A DNA stretch of 8,105 bases from Muribaculaceae bacterium (lineage in GTDB: Bacteria > Bacteroidota > Bacteroidia > Bacteroidales > Muribaculaceae): assembly GCA_009775225.1 (NCBI GenBank), contig VSPE01000065.1, forward strand, positions 1 through 8,105, in the 5' to 3' direction. This document shows, in pieces, positions 1-6,980 of this stretch. The notes below the pieces were generated by a model. It did no database searches. It saw only the letters and a list, made by a program, of their open reading frames with translations, and was not told the origin of the DNA. The position numbers were made by a program, and so were the translations under genes. The stretch's first letter is position 1, and each line of letters starts with the position of its first letter.

Positions 1-80
1 ATATATGGTCAATATCGCCTATTTTCGGTCAGCTTGTTGGAGAAATCACAGAATACGTTTTAGAGGAAAGTTACGAATAA
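1..80 (+). CDS. 3' end of an unidentified upstream gene (partial)
   Basis: One frame (codons from position 3) is open from the left edge to a TAA at 78-80. It encodes a 25-residue tail ending in ..EITEYVLEESYE. The acidic end and the position upstream of the clpP promoter fit the C-terminus of a real gene running in from the left. In other Bacteroidales, clpP often follows tig (trigger factor), but this tail does not resemble the trigger-factor C-termini I know, so I give no name. A competing frame runs further, to 187, but is arginine/lysine-rich with odd composition and looks spurious. Confidence is low because so little is visible. Confidence 0.35.
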   Translation, partial: IWSISPIFGQLVGEITEYVLEESYE

Positions 81-151
81 GATACGCGCAAAAGCAAATA
101 AAAATGCAATGGAAACTCCGCGGCGCCTGTTTCGGCAAAAAAAACATGACG

Positions 152-173
152 ATGCAAATAAATATTTGCGCAT
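152..173. promoter_or_regulatory. Inverted repeat overlapping the clpP -33 region (possible operator)
   Basis: GCAAATA (154-160) and TATTTGC (163-169) are perfect 7-bp inverted arms separated by AA. With one bulged base the symmetry extends outward to ATG/CAT. The right arm contains the TTTG that serves as the -33 element of the promoter for clpP. A protein bound here would cover that element. The regulator is unknown, and the repeat could also be the weak end hairpin of the upstream gene, although no T-tract follows directly. Confidence 0.35.
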
Positions 174-196
174 GCCATAAAAAATGATTAATTTTG
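165..196 (+). promoter_or_regulatory. Bacteroidota-type promoter for clpP
   Basis: TTTG at 165-168 and TAATTTTG at 189-196 are separated by 20 bp, matching the Bacteroidota primary sigma consensus (TTTG, 19-21 bp, TAnnTTTG). Transcription should start near 202-204, giving a leader of about 35 nt before the clpP ATG at 238. It is the only promoter of this form I noticed upstream of the block, so it may drive the whole run of genes to 6687. Confidence 0.6.
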
Positions 197-237
197 AAGT
201 ATAAAACAAAGTAGGCTCTATAGACTAAGAAACTTTT

Positions 238-933
238 ATGACAAATAACGATTTCAGAAAATTCGCCGTACATCATCTTAATATGAACGGCAATGCTCTT
301 GACCAGTATGCGGCGTTCACGTCGAAGGCTGCAACTCCAATCGACTCATACATAAGCCCCACCATTATCGAGGAACGCCAGCTCAATGTTGCGCAGATGG
401 ATGTGTTCTCGCGTCTGATGATGGACCGCATCATATTCCTCGGCACTGATGTCAACGATTACACTGCCAATGTAATCCAGGCCCAGCTGCTGTATCTCGA
501 TTCTGCCGACCCCGGCAAGGATGTGTCAATCTACATCAACTCGCCCGGTGGCTCGGTATATGCAGGTCTCGGCATTTACGACACCATGCAGTATATTTCG
601 TCGGATGTCACCACTATCTGCACAGGCATCGCCGCCTCTATGGCTGCCGTGCTTCTTGTAGCAGGCGCGAAAGGCAAGCGCTTCGCACTGCGCCATTCGC
701 GAGTGATGATACACCAGCCTATGGGCGGTGCTCAAGGACAGGCCACCGATATGGAAATCACCGTGCGCGAAATCAAGAAGCTCAAGCAGGAGCTGTATCA
801 CATCATCTCGGAGCACAGTGGCCAGCCCTTCGAGAAAGTGGAACGCGACTCCGACAGAGACTACTGGATGACCGCCGAAGAGGCGCTCGAATACGGCATG
901 ATAGACCGTGTACTGGTAAAAGCCAACAAATAA
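238..933 (+). CDS. clpP: ATP-dependent Clp protease proteolytic subunit ClpP
   Basis: ClpP is the serine peptidase of the cytoplasmic ClpXP machine. It forms stacked heptameric rings that cut proteins fed in by an AAA+ unfoldase. The 231-residue product has the full S14 catalytic triad: Ser134 in GIAASMAAV, His159 in MIHQPMGG and Asp208 in SDRDYW. The oxyanion/handle region INSPGGSVYAG lies near residues 100-110. About 30 extra N-terminal residues precede the part that aligns with the E. coli enzyme (..PIDSYISPTIIEERQL..). A longer N-terminus of this kind is usual in Bacteroidota and may be processed. ATG 238 is chosen because it is the first in-frame start after the promoter; M16 is a possible alternative. 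clpX follows after 6 bp, so the two are almost certainly cotranscribed. The sequence shows no damage. Confidence 0.97.
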   Translation: MTNNDFRKFAVHHLNMNGNALDQYAAFTSKAATPIDSYISPTIIEERQLNVAQMDVFSRLMMDRIIFLGTDVNDYTANVIQAQLLYLDSADPGKDVSIYINSPGGSVYAGLGIYDTMQYISSDVTTICTGIAASMAAVLLVAGAKGKRFALRHSRVMIHQPMGGAQGQATDMEITVREIKKLKQELYHIISEHSGQPFEKVERDSDRDYWMTAEEALEYGMIDRVLVKANK

Positions 934-939
934 TCCGAT

Positions 940-2241
940 ATGGCAAAAAAGAAACAATACGGTTTGCAATGCAGTTTCTGCGGCCGCTCGGAGGCTGAGG
1001 GAGCCACAGTGCTTCCGTCGCCCGACGGTCATGCGGGAATATGTATGGACTGCCTTGAGACGGCAGCTACCATGCTCGGCATGATTGGTGATGACAACAG
1101 CGGCAGTGTGGCCCGTCGTGCCCGCGCCACTCATCACCAGTCCACCCACAGCACAGTGGCGGCAGACGAGTCCAAGGAGGCCAGGCCGATGCCGAAGCCT
1201 CAGGAGATAAAGGCTTTTCTCGACCAGTATATCATAGGACAGGAACAGGCCAAGAAGTATCTGTCGGTGGCTGTGTACAACCACTACAAGCGCCTCGACC
1301 AGCCTGTCGACGAGGACGGTGTTGAAATAGAGAAGAGCAACATCATAATGGTCGGCCCCACCGGCACCGGCAAGACTCTGATAGCACGCACTATAGCCAA
1401 GATACTCGATGTGCCGTTCACCATAGTCGACGCCACGGTGCTTACACAAGCAGGCTATGTGGGCGAAGATATAGAGAGCCTGCTTACGCGCCTGCTGCAG
1501 GTTGCCGACTACGATGTGGAGCGTGCACAGCGCGGTATAGTATTCATCGACGAGATAGACAAGATTGCCCGCAAGGGTGACAATCCTTCGATAACCCGCG
1601 ACGTGGGCGGCGAAGGCGTTCAACAGGGCCTCCTCAAGCTTCTTGAAGGCTCAGTGGTAAATGTTCCGCCCCAAGGCGGCCGCAAGCATCCCGAGCAGCC
1701 CATGATAGCCGTAGACACTAAAGATATCCTCTTTATCTGCGGCGGCGCTTTCGAGGGAATAGAGCAGGCGATTGCGCATCGACTCAACTCGAGCTTCGTG
1801 GGCTTCTCCACCGATGCAGCCCAGCGCCGCATCGAAAAAGACCGCTTCATGAGCCATGTGGCACCGCAAGACCTCCGTACATTCGGACTCATACCCGAGA
1901 TAATAGGCCGTCTGCCTATTCTGACGCACCTGCTGCCTCTTGACCGCGAAGCCCTGCGACGCATACTCACTGAGCCGAAGAACGCTATCACACGTCAGTA
2001 TGAGAAACTCTTCGCCATGGACGGCGTTAAGCTCACCTTCGAGCCTGAGGCACTGGACTATATTGTAGACAAGGCTATAGAGTTCAAGCTCGGAGCACGC
2101 GGACTTCGCTCGATAGTAGAGACTATCATGATGAATTCAATGTACGACATACCTTCAACCCAAGAAAAAACTTTTACTGTCACTCCTCAATACTGTGCCG
2201 AGCAGCTCGAAGCAGCACACTTCGACGCGCAGGCCGTCTGA
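940..2241 (+). CDS. clpX: ATP-dependent Clp protease ATP-binding subunit ClpX
   Basis: ClpX is the hexameric AAA+ unfoldase that recognises tagged proteins, unfolds them and threads them into ClpP. The 433-residue product starts with the dimerising zinc-binding domain (Cys11, Cys14, Cys35, Cys38). A low-complexity linker spans about residues 50-80. Walker A is GPTGTGKT at 139-146, the pore-1 loop GYVG is at 172-175 and Walker B is VFIDEID at 201-207. The RKH pore loop appears as GGRKHP at 246-251, and sensor-2 sits in LGARGLRSI. The ClpP-docking tripeptide, IGF in E. coli, is VGF at 287-289, a conservative change. Length and domain order are normal for the family. The ATG follows the clpP stop by 6 bp, and recQ begins 48 bp downstream. 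Confidence 0.97.
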   Translation: MAKKKQYGLQCSFCGRSEAEGATVLPSPDGHAGICMDCLETAATMLGMIGDDNSGSVARRARATHHQSTHSTVAADESKEARPMPKPQEIKAFLDQYIIGQEQAKKYLSVAVYNHYKRLDQPVDEDGVEIEKSNIIMVGPTGTGKTLIARTIAKILDVPFTIVDATVLTQAGYVGEDIESLLTRLLQVADYDVERAQRGIVFIDEIDKIARKGDNPSITRDVGGEGVQQGLLKLLEGSVVNVPPQGGRKHPEQPMIAVDTKDILFICGGAFEGIEQAIAHRLNSSFVGFSTDAAQRRIEKDRFMSHVAPQDLRTFGLIPEIIGRLPILTHLLPLDREALRRILTEPKNAITRQYEKLFAMDGVKLTFEPEALDYIVDKAIEFKLGARGLRSIVETIMMNSMYDIPSTQEKTFTVTPQYCAEQLEAAHFDAQAV

Positions 2242-2289
2242 TTACGCGACACACACATACAGCAACCCCTTCAGACTCCCCCTCGCAAC

Positions 2290-4476
2290 ATGATAACATC
2301 ACAACAACTCGCCGACGCTCTCAAGCTACACTTCGGTTTCGACACCTTCAAAGGCAATCAGGAAGCCACCATGCTTAGCCTCCTTTCCGGGCGCGACACC
2401 TTCGTGATTATGCCTACGGGCGGCGGCAAGTCGCTATGCTATCAGTTGCCTGCGTTGCTGAGCGAGGGCACCGCTATCATTATCTCTCCCCTGATAGCGC
2501 TGATGAAGAACCAGGTGGACGCCATACGACACTTCAGCGAAAACGACAGTGTGGCACACTTCCTAAACTCATCGCTGTCGAAGTCGGCGATAGACGCCGT
2601 AAAGGCCGACATCCTCGCCGGCAAGACCAAGATGCTGTATGTGGCACCGGAATCGCTTACCAAAGACGAAAATATAGAGTTCCTTAAATCAGTTCCCATA
2701 TCGTTCTATGCCGTCGACGAGGCGCACTGCATATCGGAGTGGGGCCACGATTTCCGACCGGAATACCGGCGCATCCGTCCTATCATCACAGAGATAGGCA
2801 CCCGCCCGGTGATAGCTCTTACGGCCACCGCCACCACCAAGGTGCAGCACGACATCCAGAAAAACCTCGCCATGACAGATGCCGCCGTCTTCAAATCGTC
2901 GTTCAACCGCGCCAACCTCTACTATGAGATACGGCCCAAGACAGCGAACGTAGACCGCGACATTATCCGTTTCATCAAGCAGCGCAGCGGTCGCTCGGGC
3001 ATTATCTACTGCCTGTCGCGCCGCAAAGTGGAGGAACTTGCCGAGCTCCTGAGGGTAAACGCCATAAAGGCCTTGCCTTACCATGCGGGCATGGACCCCG
3101 TGACCCGCAGCGAGAACCAGGATGCGTTCCTGCTTGAGAAAGTAGATGTGATAGTAGCCACGATAGCCTTCGGCATGGGTATCGACAAACCCGACGTGCG
3201 TTTTGTGATACACTATGACATGCCCAAGTCGCTCGAAGGATACTATCAGGAGACAGGGCGTGCAGGGCGCGACGGAGGCGAAGGTGTATGCCTTACGTTC
3301 TATGCACGCAAAGACCTGCAGAAGATGGAGAAATTCATACAAGGCAAGCCCCTGTCGGAACAAGAGATAGGTCGCCAGCTACTTGCTGAGACGGCCTCAT
3401 ACGCTGAGTCGTCGGTATGTCGCCGACGCTCGCTTCTGCACTATTTCGGCGAGACTTACGGACAAGAGAACTGTGGAAACTGCGACAACTGTCTCAATCC
3501 CAAAAAGAAAGTGGAAGCAAAAGATGATTTATGTGCGGCTCTCGAAACTATTGCCGCTCTTAAAGAGAAATTCAAGACCGAATATATAGTAGACGTTATG
3601 ATGGGTCGTGCGTCGGCCGATGTACGCTCGTACCGTCACGATGAGACCGAAGTCTTCGGCTGCTGCGAAGGCTCGAGTCCGAAATTCCTTAATGCTGTAA
3701 TACAGCAGGCTATAATAGAAGGATATATAGAACGCGGAATAGAAAACTACGGTATTCTGCGTATTACTCCCAAAGGAAAGAAATTCCTCAAATCGCCCAA
3801 ATCGTTCAAGATTGTGGAGGATAACGATTTCTCGGAGGATGCCATTGAAGAAGAACCCGCAATCAAGGGCGGCTCCGTTTGCGCCGCCGACCCCGAACTC
3901 TTCGCCATACTCAACGCTCTTCGCCGCAAGATAGCCCAGCAGCATGACTTGCCCCCATACGTGATTTTCCAGGACCCGTCGCTCGACGCTATGGCCACCA
4001 CCTATCCCGTGACCATAGAGGAGCTTGCCAACATCCCCGGTGTGGGAGGAGGCAAGGCCACCCGCTACGGACAGGACTTCGTGAAGGTGATAAAGGCATA
4101 CGTGGATGAAAACGAGATTGAACGTCCCGAAGACCTGCGCATACGCACCGTTGCGAACAAGAGCAAACTCAAAATTTCGATTATTCAGGCTATAGACCGC
4201 AAGATAGACCTCAACGAGATTGCCGACATCAACGGCATAGACTTTGACCGTCTGCTCGATGAGATTGAGGGTATAGTTGGTGCGGGCACCCGTCTTAACC
4301 TGTCGTACTTTATCGACGATTTCATCGACCCCGAAGACCAGGAAGAGGTATTCGACTACTTCCGCAACAGCAAGTCGGACAGCCTAAACGACGCCTACAA
4401 GGAGCTGAGTCCCGACTTTAACGAGGACGAAATACGCCTTGTGCGCATCAAGTTCCTTTCCGACCTTGGCAACTGA
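2290..4476 (+). CDS. recQ: ATP-dependent DNA helicase RecQ
   Basis: This is a 3'-5' superfamily 2 DNA helicase acting in recombination and repair of stalled forks. The 728-residue product shows motif 0 as FKGNQ (20-24), Walker A TGGGKS (43-48), DEAH at 143-146 followed by the aromatic-rich loop CISEWGHDFRP, and motif VI YYQETGRAGRDG (318-329). The RecQ zinc-binding cysteines are Cys377, Cys395, Cys398 and Cys401. An RQC winged-helix region follows at about 410-505. An HRDC domain lies at about 534-612, including IPGVGGGKATRYG. The last 115 residues form an acidic helical extension resembling the extra helix-turn-helix seen in Bacteroidota RecQ, which makes the protein longer than E. coli RecQ (about 610 residues). 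The 48-bp gap after clpX shows no terminator or promoter, so cotranscription with clpPX is likely. Confidence 0.95.
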   Translation: MITSQQLADALKLHFGFDTFKGNQEATMLSLLSGRDTFVIMPTGGGKSLCYQLPALLSEGTAIIISPLIALMKNQVDAIRHFSENDSVAHFLNSSLSKSAIDAVKADILAGKTKMLYVAPESLTKDENIEFLKSVPISFYAVDEAHCISEWGHDFRPEYRRIRPIITEIGTRPVIALTATATTKVQHDIQKNLAMTDAAVFKSSFNRANLYYEIRPKTANVDRDIIRFIKQRSGRSGIIYCLSRRKVEELAELLRVNAIKALPYHAGMDPVTRSENQDAFLLEKVDVIVATIAFGMGIDKPDVRFVIHYDMPKSLEGYYQETGRAGRDGGEGVCLTFYARKDLQKMEKFIQGKPLSEQEIGRQLLAETASYAESSVCRRRSLLHYFGETYGQENCGNCDNCLNPKKKVEAKDDLCAALETIAALKEKFKTEYIVDVMMGRASADVRSYRHDETEVFGCCEGSSPKFLNAVIQQAIIEGYIERGIENYGILRITPKGKKFLKSPKSFKIVEDNDFSEDAIEEEPAIKGGSVCAADPELFAILNALRRKIAQQHDLPPYVIFQDPSLDAMATTYPVTIEELANIPGVGGGKATRYGQDFVKVIKAYVDENEIERPEDLRIRTVANKSKLKISIIQAIDRKIDLNEIADINGIDFDRLLDEIEGIVGAGTRLNLSYFIDDFIDPEDQEEVFDYFRNSKSDSLNDAYKELSPDFNEDEIRLVRIKFLSDLGN

Positions 4477-4522
4477 TACTCCACACAACTCCAAAATTAA
4501 AACTCTCAGCACAAGCAATTAT

Positions 4523-5959
4523 ATGGATATCACCACTATCTCGCGGCTGTATGCCGACATACAAGGACTCGCGCCGGCAAAAGTGACCGAGCTGCCTTCT
4601 TCGGGCTCGAACCGACGCTATTTCCGCCTGTCGGACGATGACGGCAGCAAGAGCCTGATTGGAGTGCTCGGCACCTCGAAAGAGGAGAATAACGCCTTTA
4701 TATATATGGCGCGTCACTTCGCCTCGAAAGGCATCCCCGTGCCCGAGGTGCTTGCCGTAAGCGACGATGGTATGGCATACATACAGACCGACCTCGGCGA
4801 CACGCTCCTCTTCAACGAGATAGAGAAAGGACGCCTTACGCGTTCCTTCTCGGCGCATGAGAAGGAGATGCTGGCAAAGACCATAAGCCGCTTGCCCGAC
4901 ATCCAGTTTGCCGGGGCCGACGGCATGGACTTCGGCGTATGCTATCCGGCAGTTGGCTTCGACCGACGCTCGATAATGTGGGACCTCAACTACTTCAAAT
5001 ACTGTTTTCTGAAAGCCACCGGGATGGAATTTCAGGAAGATATGCTTGAGGATGACTTCAACCGCCTTACCGATGTGCTGCTTGAGGCGTCGCAGGGCGA
5101 TACATTCATGTACCGCGACTTCCAGAGCCGCAATGTGATGATTCGCGAGGGCGAGCCTTGGTTTATCGACTTTCAGGGCGGTCGCCGCGGGCCGTTCTAC
5201 TACGACGTGGCCTCGTTTCTTTGGCAAGCCAAGGCAAATCTGCCGGAAGGACTGCGCCGCGAGCTTCTCGACGTATATCTCGAGTCGCTGAATAAGTACA
5301 CGCCTATCAGCCGCAAGGAGTTTATGGGGCGTCTGAGACACTTCGTACTCTTCCGCACGCTGCAGGTGCTCGGAGCATATGGCTTCAGGGGATATTTCGA
5401 GAAGAAGCCGCATTTTATGCAGAGCGTGCCTTTCGCTATTGCAAATCTGCGACAGCTTCTGCACGAACCTTATGCGGAGTATCCGTATCTCAACGACCTT
5501 CTGCACCGCCTCGTTGACTTGAAGCAGTTTGCCGACCAGACAAAGCGACAGCTTACCGTACGCGTGATGAGTTTCGCCTACAAGAAGGGTATTCCCAACG
5601 ATACTTCGGGCAACGGCGGCGGCTTCGTGTTCGATTGCCGTGCTATCAACAACCCCGGCAAATACGAGCGCTACAAGCCTTTTACTGGACTTGACCCGCA
5701 GGTGATACAGTTCCTTGAGGACGACGGCGAAGTGCTTACATTCCTTGAGCACTGCTATGCGCTCACCGACGCATCGGTGCAGCGGTACATAGACCGCGGC
5801 TTTACGAGTCTGATGATTGCCTACGGCTGCACCGGCGGCCAGCATCGCTCGGTATACTGCGCGCAGCATACCGCCGAGCATATAGCACGCAAGTTCAATG
5901 TGAAGGTAGAGCTTGTGCACCGCGAACAGGATATGGCGCAGACATTCAATGTGAAATGA
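4523..5959 (+). CDS. AmgK-like sugar kinase (APH fold) fused to a RapZ C-terminal domain
   Basis: This is a 478-residue two-domain protein. Residues 1 to about 330 are an aminoglycoside-phosphotransferase/choline-kinase fold. The catalytic loop is YRDFQSRN at 197-204 (Asp199, Asn204, with Tyr where many relatives have His), and the metal-binding Asp216 is in FIDFQGG. Residues from about 343 to the end match the C-terminal domain of RapZ, with the signatures VMSFAYKKGIPND, VFDCRAINNP and GCTGGQHRS (435-443). RapZ's own N-terminal P-loop domain is absent. In E. coli RapZ, this C-terminal half binds glucosamine-6-phosphate and the sRNA GlmZ. The next gene is MurU-like, so the kinase is probably AmgK-type, phosphorylating the anomeric carbon of MurNAc or GlcNAc; this is inference from fold and neighbour. 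ATG 4523 is preferred over an in-frame ATG at 4439, which lies inside recQ. The 3' end overlaps the next gene by 4 bp. Confidence 0.85.
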   Translation: MDITTISRLYADIQGLAPAKVTELPSSGSNRRYFRLSDDDGSKSLIGVLGTSKEENNAFIYMARHFASKGIPVPEVLAVSDDGMAYIQTDLGDTLLFNEIEKGRLTRSFSAHEKEMLAKTISRLPDIQFAGADGMDFGVCYPAVGFDRRSIMWDLNYFKYCFLKATGMEFQEDMLEDDFNRLTDVLLEASQGDTFMYRDFQSRNVMIREGEPWFIDFQGGRRGPFYYDVASFLWQAKANLPEGLRRELLDVYLESLNKYTPISRKEFMGRLRHFVLFRTLQVLGAYGFRGYFEKKPHFMQSVPFAIANLRQLLHEPYAEYPYLNDLLHRLVDLKQFADQTKRQLTVRVMSFAYKKGIPNDTSGNGGGFVFDCRAINNPGKYERYKPFTGLDPQVIQFLEDDGEVLTFLEHCYALTDASVQRYIDRGFTSLMIAYGCTGGQHRSVYCAQHTAEHIARKFNVKVELVHREQDMAQTFNVK

Positions 5960-6687
5960 CCGGAGTGATATTTGCTGCGGGCATTGGCTCTCGCTTGAAA
6001 CCGTTTACCGATTTTCACCCTAAGGCTTTGGCCGAAGTGCACGGCGAGCCTGCCGTAGTAGGTGTGGCACGCAAGCTACTCGCAGCCGGAGCCGATAGGC
6101 TGATAATCAACATACACCATTTCCCGGAGCAGATAGTGGAGTGTATAGGGAGCTGCGCTTTCGCCTCGAAGGTCACCTTCAGCGACGAAAGCGCGCTGCT
6201 GCTCGATACCGGTGGCGCTCTTGCCAAGATTGCGCACGATGAGCCGCGCATACTCGACGAAGGGCCTGTGGTCGTGCACAACGCCGACATATATACCAAC
6301 TTTCCGATAGAGGAGATGCTTGCTGAGCACAAGGCTTGCGGTGCCGACGCCACCATACTTGTCGACGGGTTGCGCAGCAGCACACGCCATTTTCTTTTCG
6401 ATGCCGACGGACGTCTGTACGGGTGGGAGAATACCGCCAAAGGCATCACACGTCCCGACGGACTCGACTCAGCGACTCTGCACGCGGCAGCTTTCGGGGG
6501 AGTGCATATATTATCGCCTACAGCGCTACGCGACCTCGCCGCCATAGGCTGCGAGCATCCTTTCAGCATCACCGACTGGTATATCGACAACTGCGCACAC
6601 CGCCATATACAGGCATATACGCCGTCGGCTCCCTACCGCTGGCACGATATAGGCACGCCCGAGAAACTCGCTGCTGCAAATCTGTAA
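5956..6687 (+). CDS. MurU-like sugar-1-phosphate nucleotidyltransferase
   Basis: This enzyme is expected to join a sugar-1-phosphate to a nucleoside triphosphate, giving an NDP-sugar and pyrophosphate. The 243-residue product opens with the family signature FAAGIGSRLKPFT (6-18), followed by the catalytic lysine Lys23 in HPKALAEV. LLDTGGAL lies at 82-89, the metal-binding Asp111 is in VHNADIYTNF, and WHDIGTPEKL near the C-terminus supplies the second metal ligand. MurU of Pseudomonas (about 223 residues) makes UDP-MurNAc from MurNAc-1-phosphate. Coupling with the AmgK-like kinase immediately upstream suggests the same pathway, but mannose-1-phosphate guanylyltransferase or GlcNAc-1-phosphate activity cannot be excluded. 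Its ATG overlaps the upstream stop (ATGA at 5956-5959), indicating translational coupling. It is the last gene of the plus-strand block. Confidence 0.82.
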   Translation: MTGVIFAAGIGSRLKPFTDFHPKALAEVHGEPAVVGVARKLLAAGADRLIINIHHFPEQIVECIGSCAFASKVTFSDESALLLDTGGALAKIAHDEPRILDEGPVVVHNADIYTNFPIEEMLAEHKACGADATILVDGLRSSTRHFLFDADGRLYGWENTAKGITRPDGLDSATLHAAAFGGVHILSPTALRDLAAIGCEHPFSITDWYIDNCAHRHIQAYTPSAPYRWHDIGTPEKLAAANL

Positions 6688-6688
6688 A

Positions 6689-6710
6689 TGTGAAGATTTT
6701 AAGCTTCACA
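6689..6710 (+). repeat. Small hairpin just after the nucleotidyltransferase stop
   Basis: TGTGAAG (6689-6695) pairs with CTTCACA (6704-6710) around an 8-nt loop, starting 2 nt after the stop codon. Its 3' arm overlaps the 5' arm of the larger hairpin at 6701-6754, so the two folds compete. Confidence 0.45.
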
Positions 6711-6754
6711 GGAGCGGGATAACACACGAATATTATCCCGCTCCTATGGAGCTT
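6701..6754 (+). terminator. Long hairpin at the 3' end of the clpP-to-murU-like block
   Basis: The arms at 6701-6722 and 6733-6754 are 22 nt each, with 20 Watson-Crick pairs, one G-T wobble (6706/6749) and one C-A mismatch (6709/6746), around a 10-nt loop. The innermost 13 bp (6710-6722 with 6733-6745) are perfect and include GGAGCGGGATAA. No T-tract follows on either strand, so it is not a textbook intrinsic terminator. It may instead protect or define the mRNA 3' end. Its position just past the stop supports a role in ending the operon transcript. Confidence 0.6.
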
Positions 6755-6770
6755 ACATTATTATAATCGC

Positions 6771-6813
6771 AAAAACGAAAAGTGCAATTTTGAAAAACGA
6801 AAAGTACATTTTT
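6771..6813. repeat. Two-copy tandem repeat, 22-bp period
   Basis: AAAAACGAAAAGT occurs at 6771-6783 and 6793-6805. Each copy is followed by a similar A/T-rich tail (GCAATTTT and ACATTTTTT). The 22-bp spacing is about two helical turns, so two protein molecules could bind the same DNA face. No gene start lies nearby, and its role is unknown. The rest of 6755-6915 shows no gene or other clear element apart from a 7-bp A/T palindrome (AAAAATA/TATTTTT, 6890-6905). Confidence 0.6.
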
Positions 6814-6915
6814 TGGTGTTTTCCGGCCATTTCGGGCGCGTCTGTTTGACCGCCGTTCAATCATCGCTCAAACGCTGTTTAATCGGTTGAAAAATAGTTA
6901 TTTTTACAGCAAAAT

Positions 6916-6950
6916 AATCCCTCAAACTTTTTGCGGTTTGAGGGATTTTT
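6916..6950. terminator. Bidirectional intrinsic terminator between convergent genes
   Basis: AATCCCTCAAAC (6916-6927) and GTTTGAGGGATT (6936-6947) form a perfect 12-bp stem with an 8-nt loop. On the plus strand a run of five T (6946-6950) ends the element. On the minus strand the stem is followed by ATTATTTT. It lies 31 bp past the stop of the minus-strand mom-like gene and is its most likely terminator. It would also stop read-through from the plus-strand block. Confidence 0.8.
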
Positions 6951-6960
6951 ACTACCTTTG
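6930..6960 (+). promoter_or_regulatory. Promoter-like element facing into the 3' end of the mom-like gene
   Basis: TTTG (6930-6933) and TACCTTTG (6953-6960) are separated by 19 bp, a full match to the Bacteroidota promoter consensus. The predicted start near 6967 would give RNA antisense to the mom-like gene. The -33 element lies in the loop of the terminator hairpin. No plausible plus-strand protein follows: the open frames at 6963-7205 and 7245-7760 look like shadows of the minus-strand gene. It may be an antisense promoter or a relic of a lost gene. Confidence 0.45.
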
Positions 6961-6980
6961 TATTGTTATCTTGGCCGCGT

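Noticed and set aside
5..187. 60-codon plus-strand frame near the left edge
   Set aside because: Very rich in Arg, Lys and Cys with no recognisable motif; it runs through the clpP promoter's -33 box. The frame ending at 80 is the better candidate.
526..1623. Long minus-strand open frame (365 codons) opposite clpP and clpX
   Set aside because: It lies entirely antisense to two strongly conserved genes, has no family motif, and its composition is that of a shadow frame.
4448..5920. Long minus-strand open frame (490 codons) opposite the kinase-RapZ gene
   Set aside because: The plus-strand frame has clear catalytic motifs; this one has none and is a codon-bias artefact.
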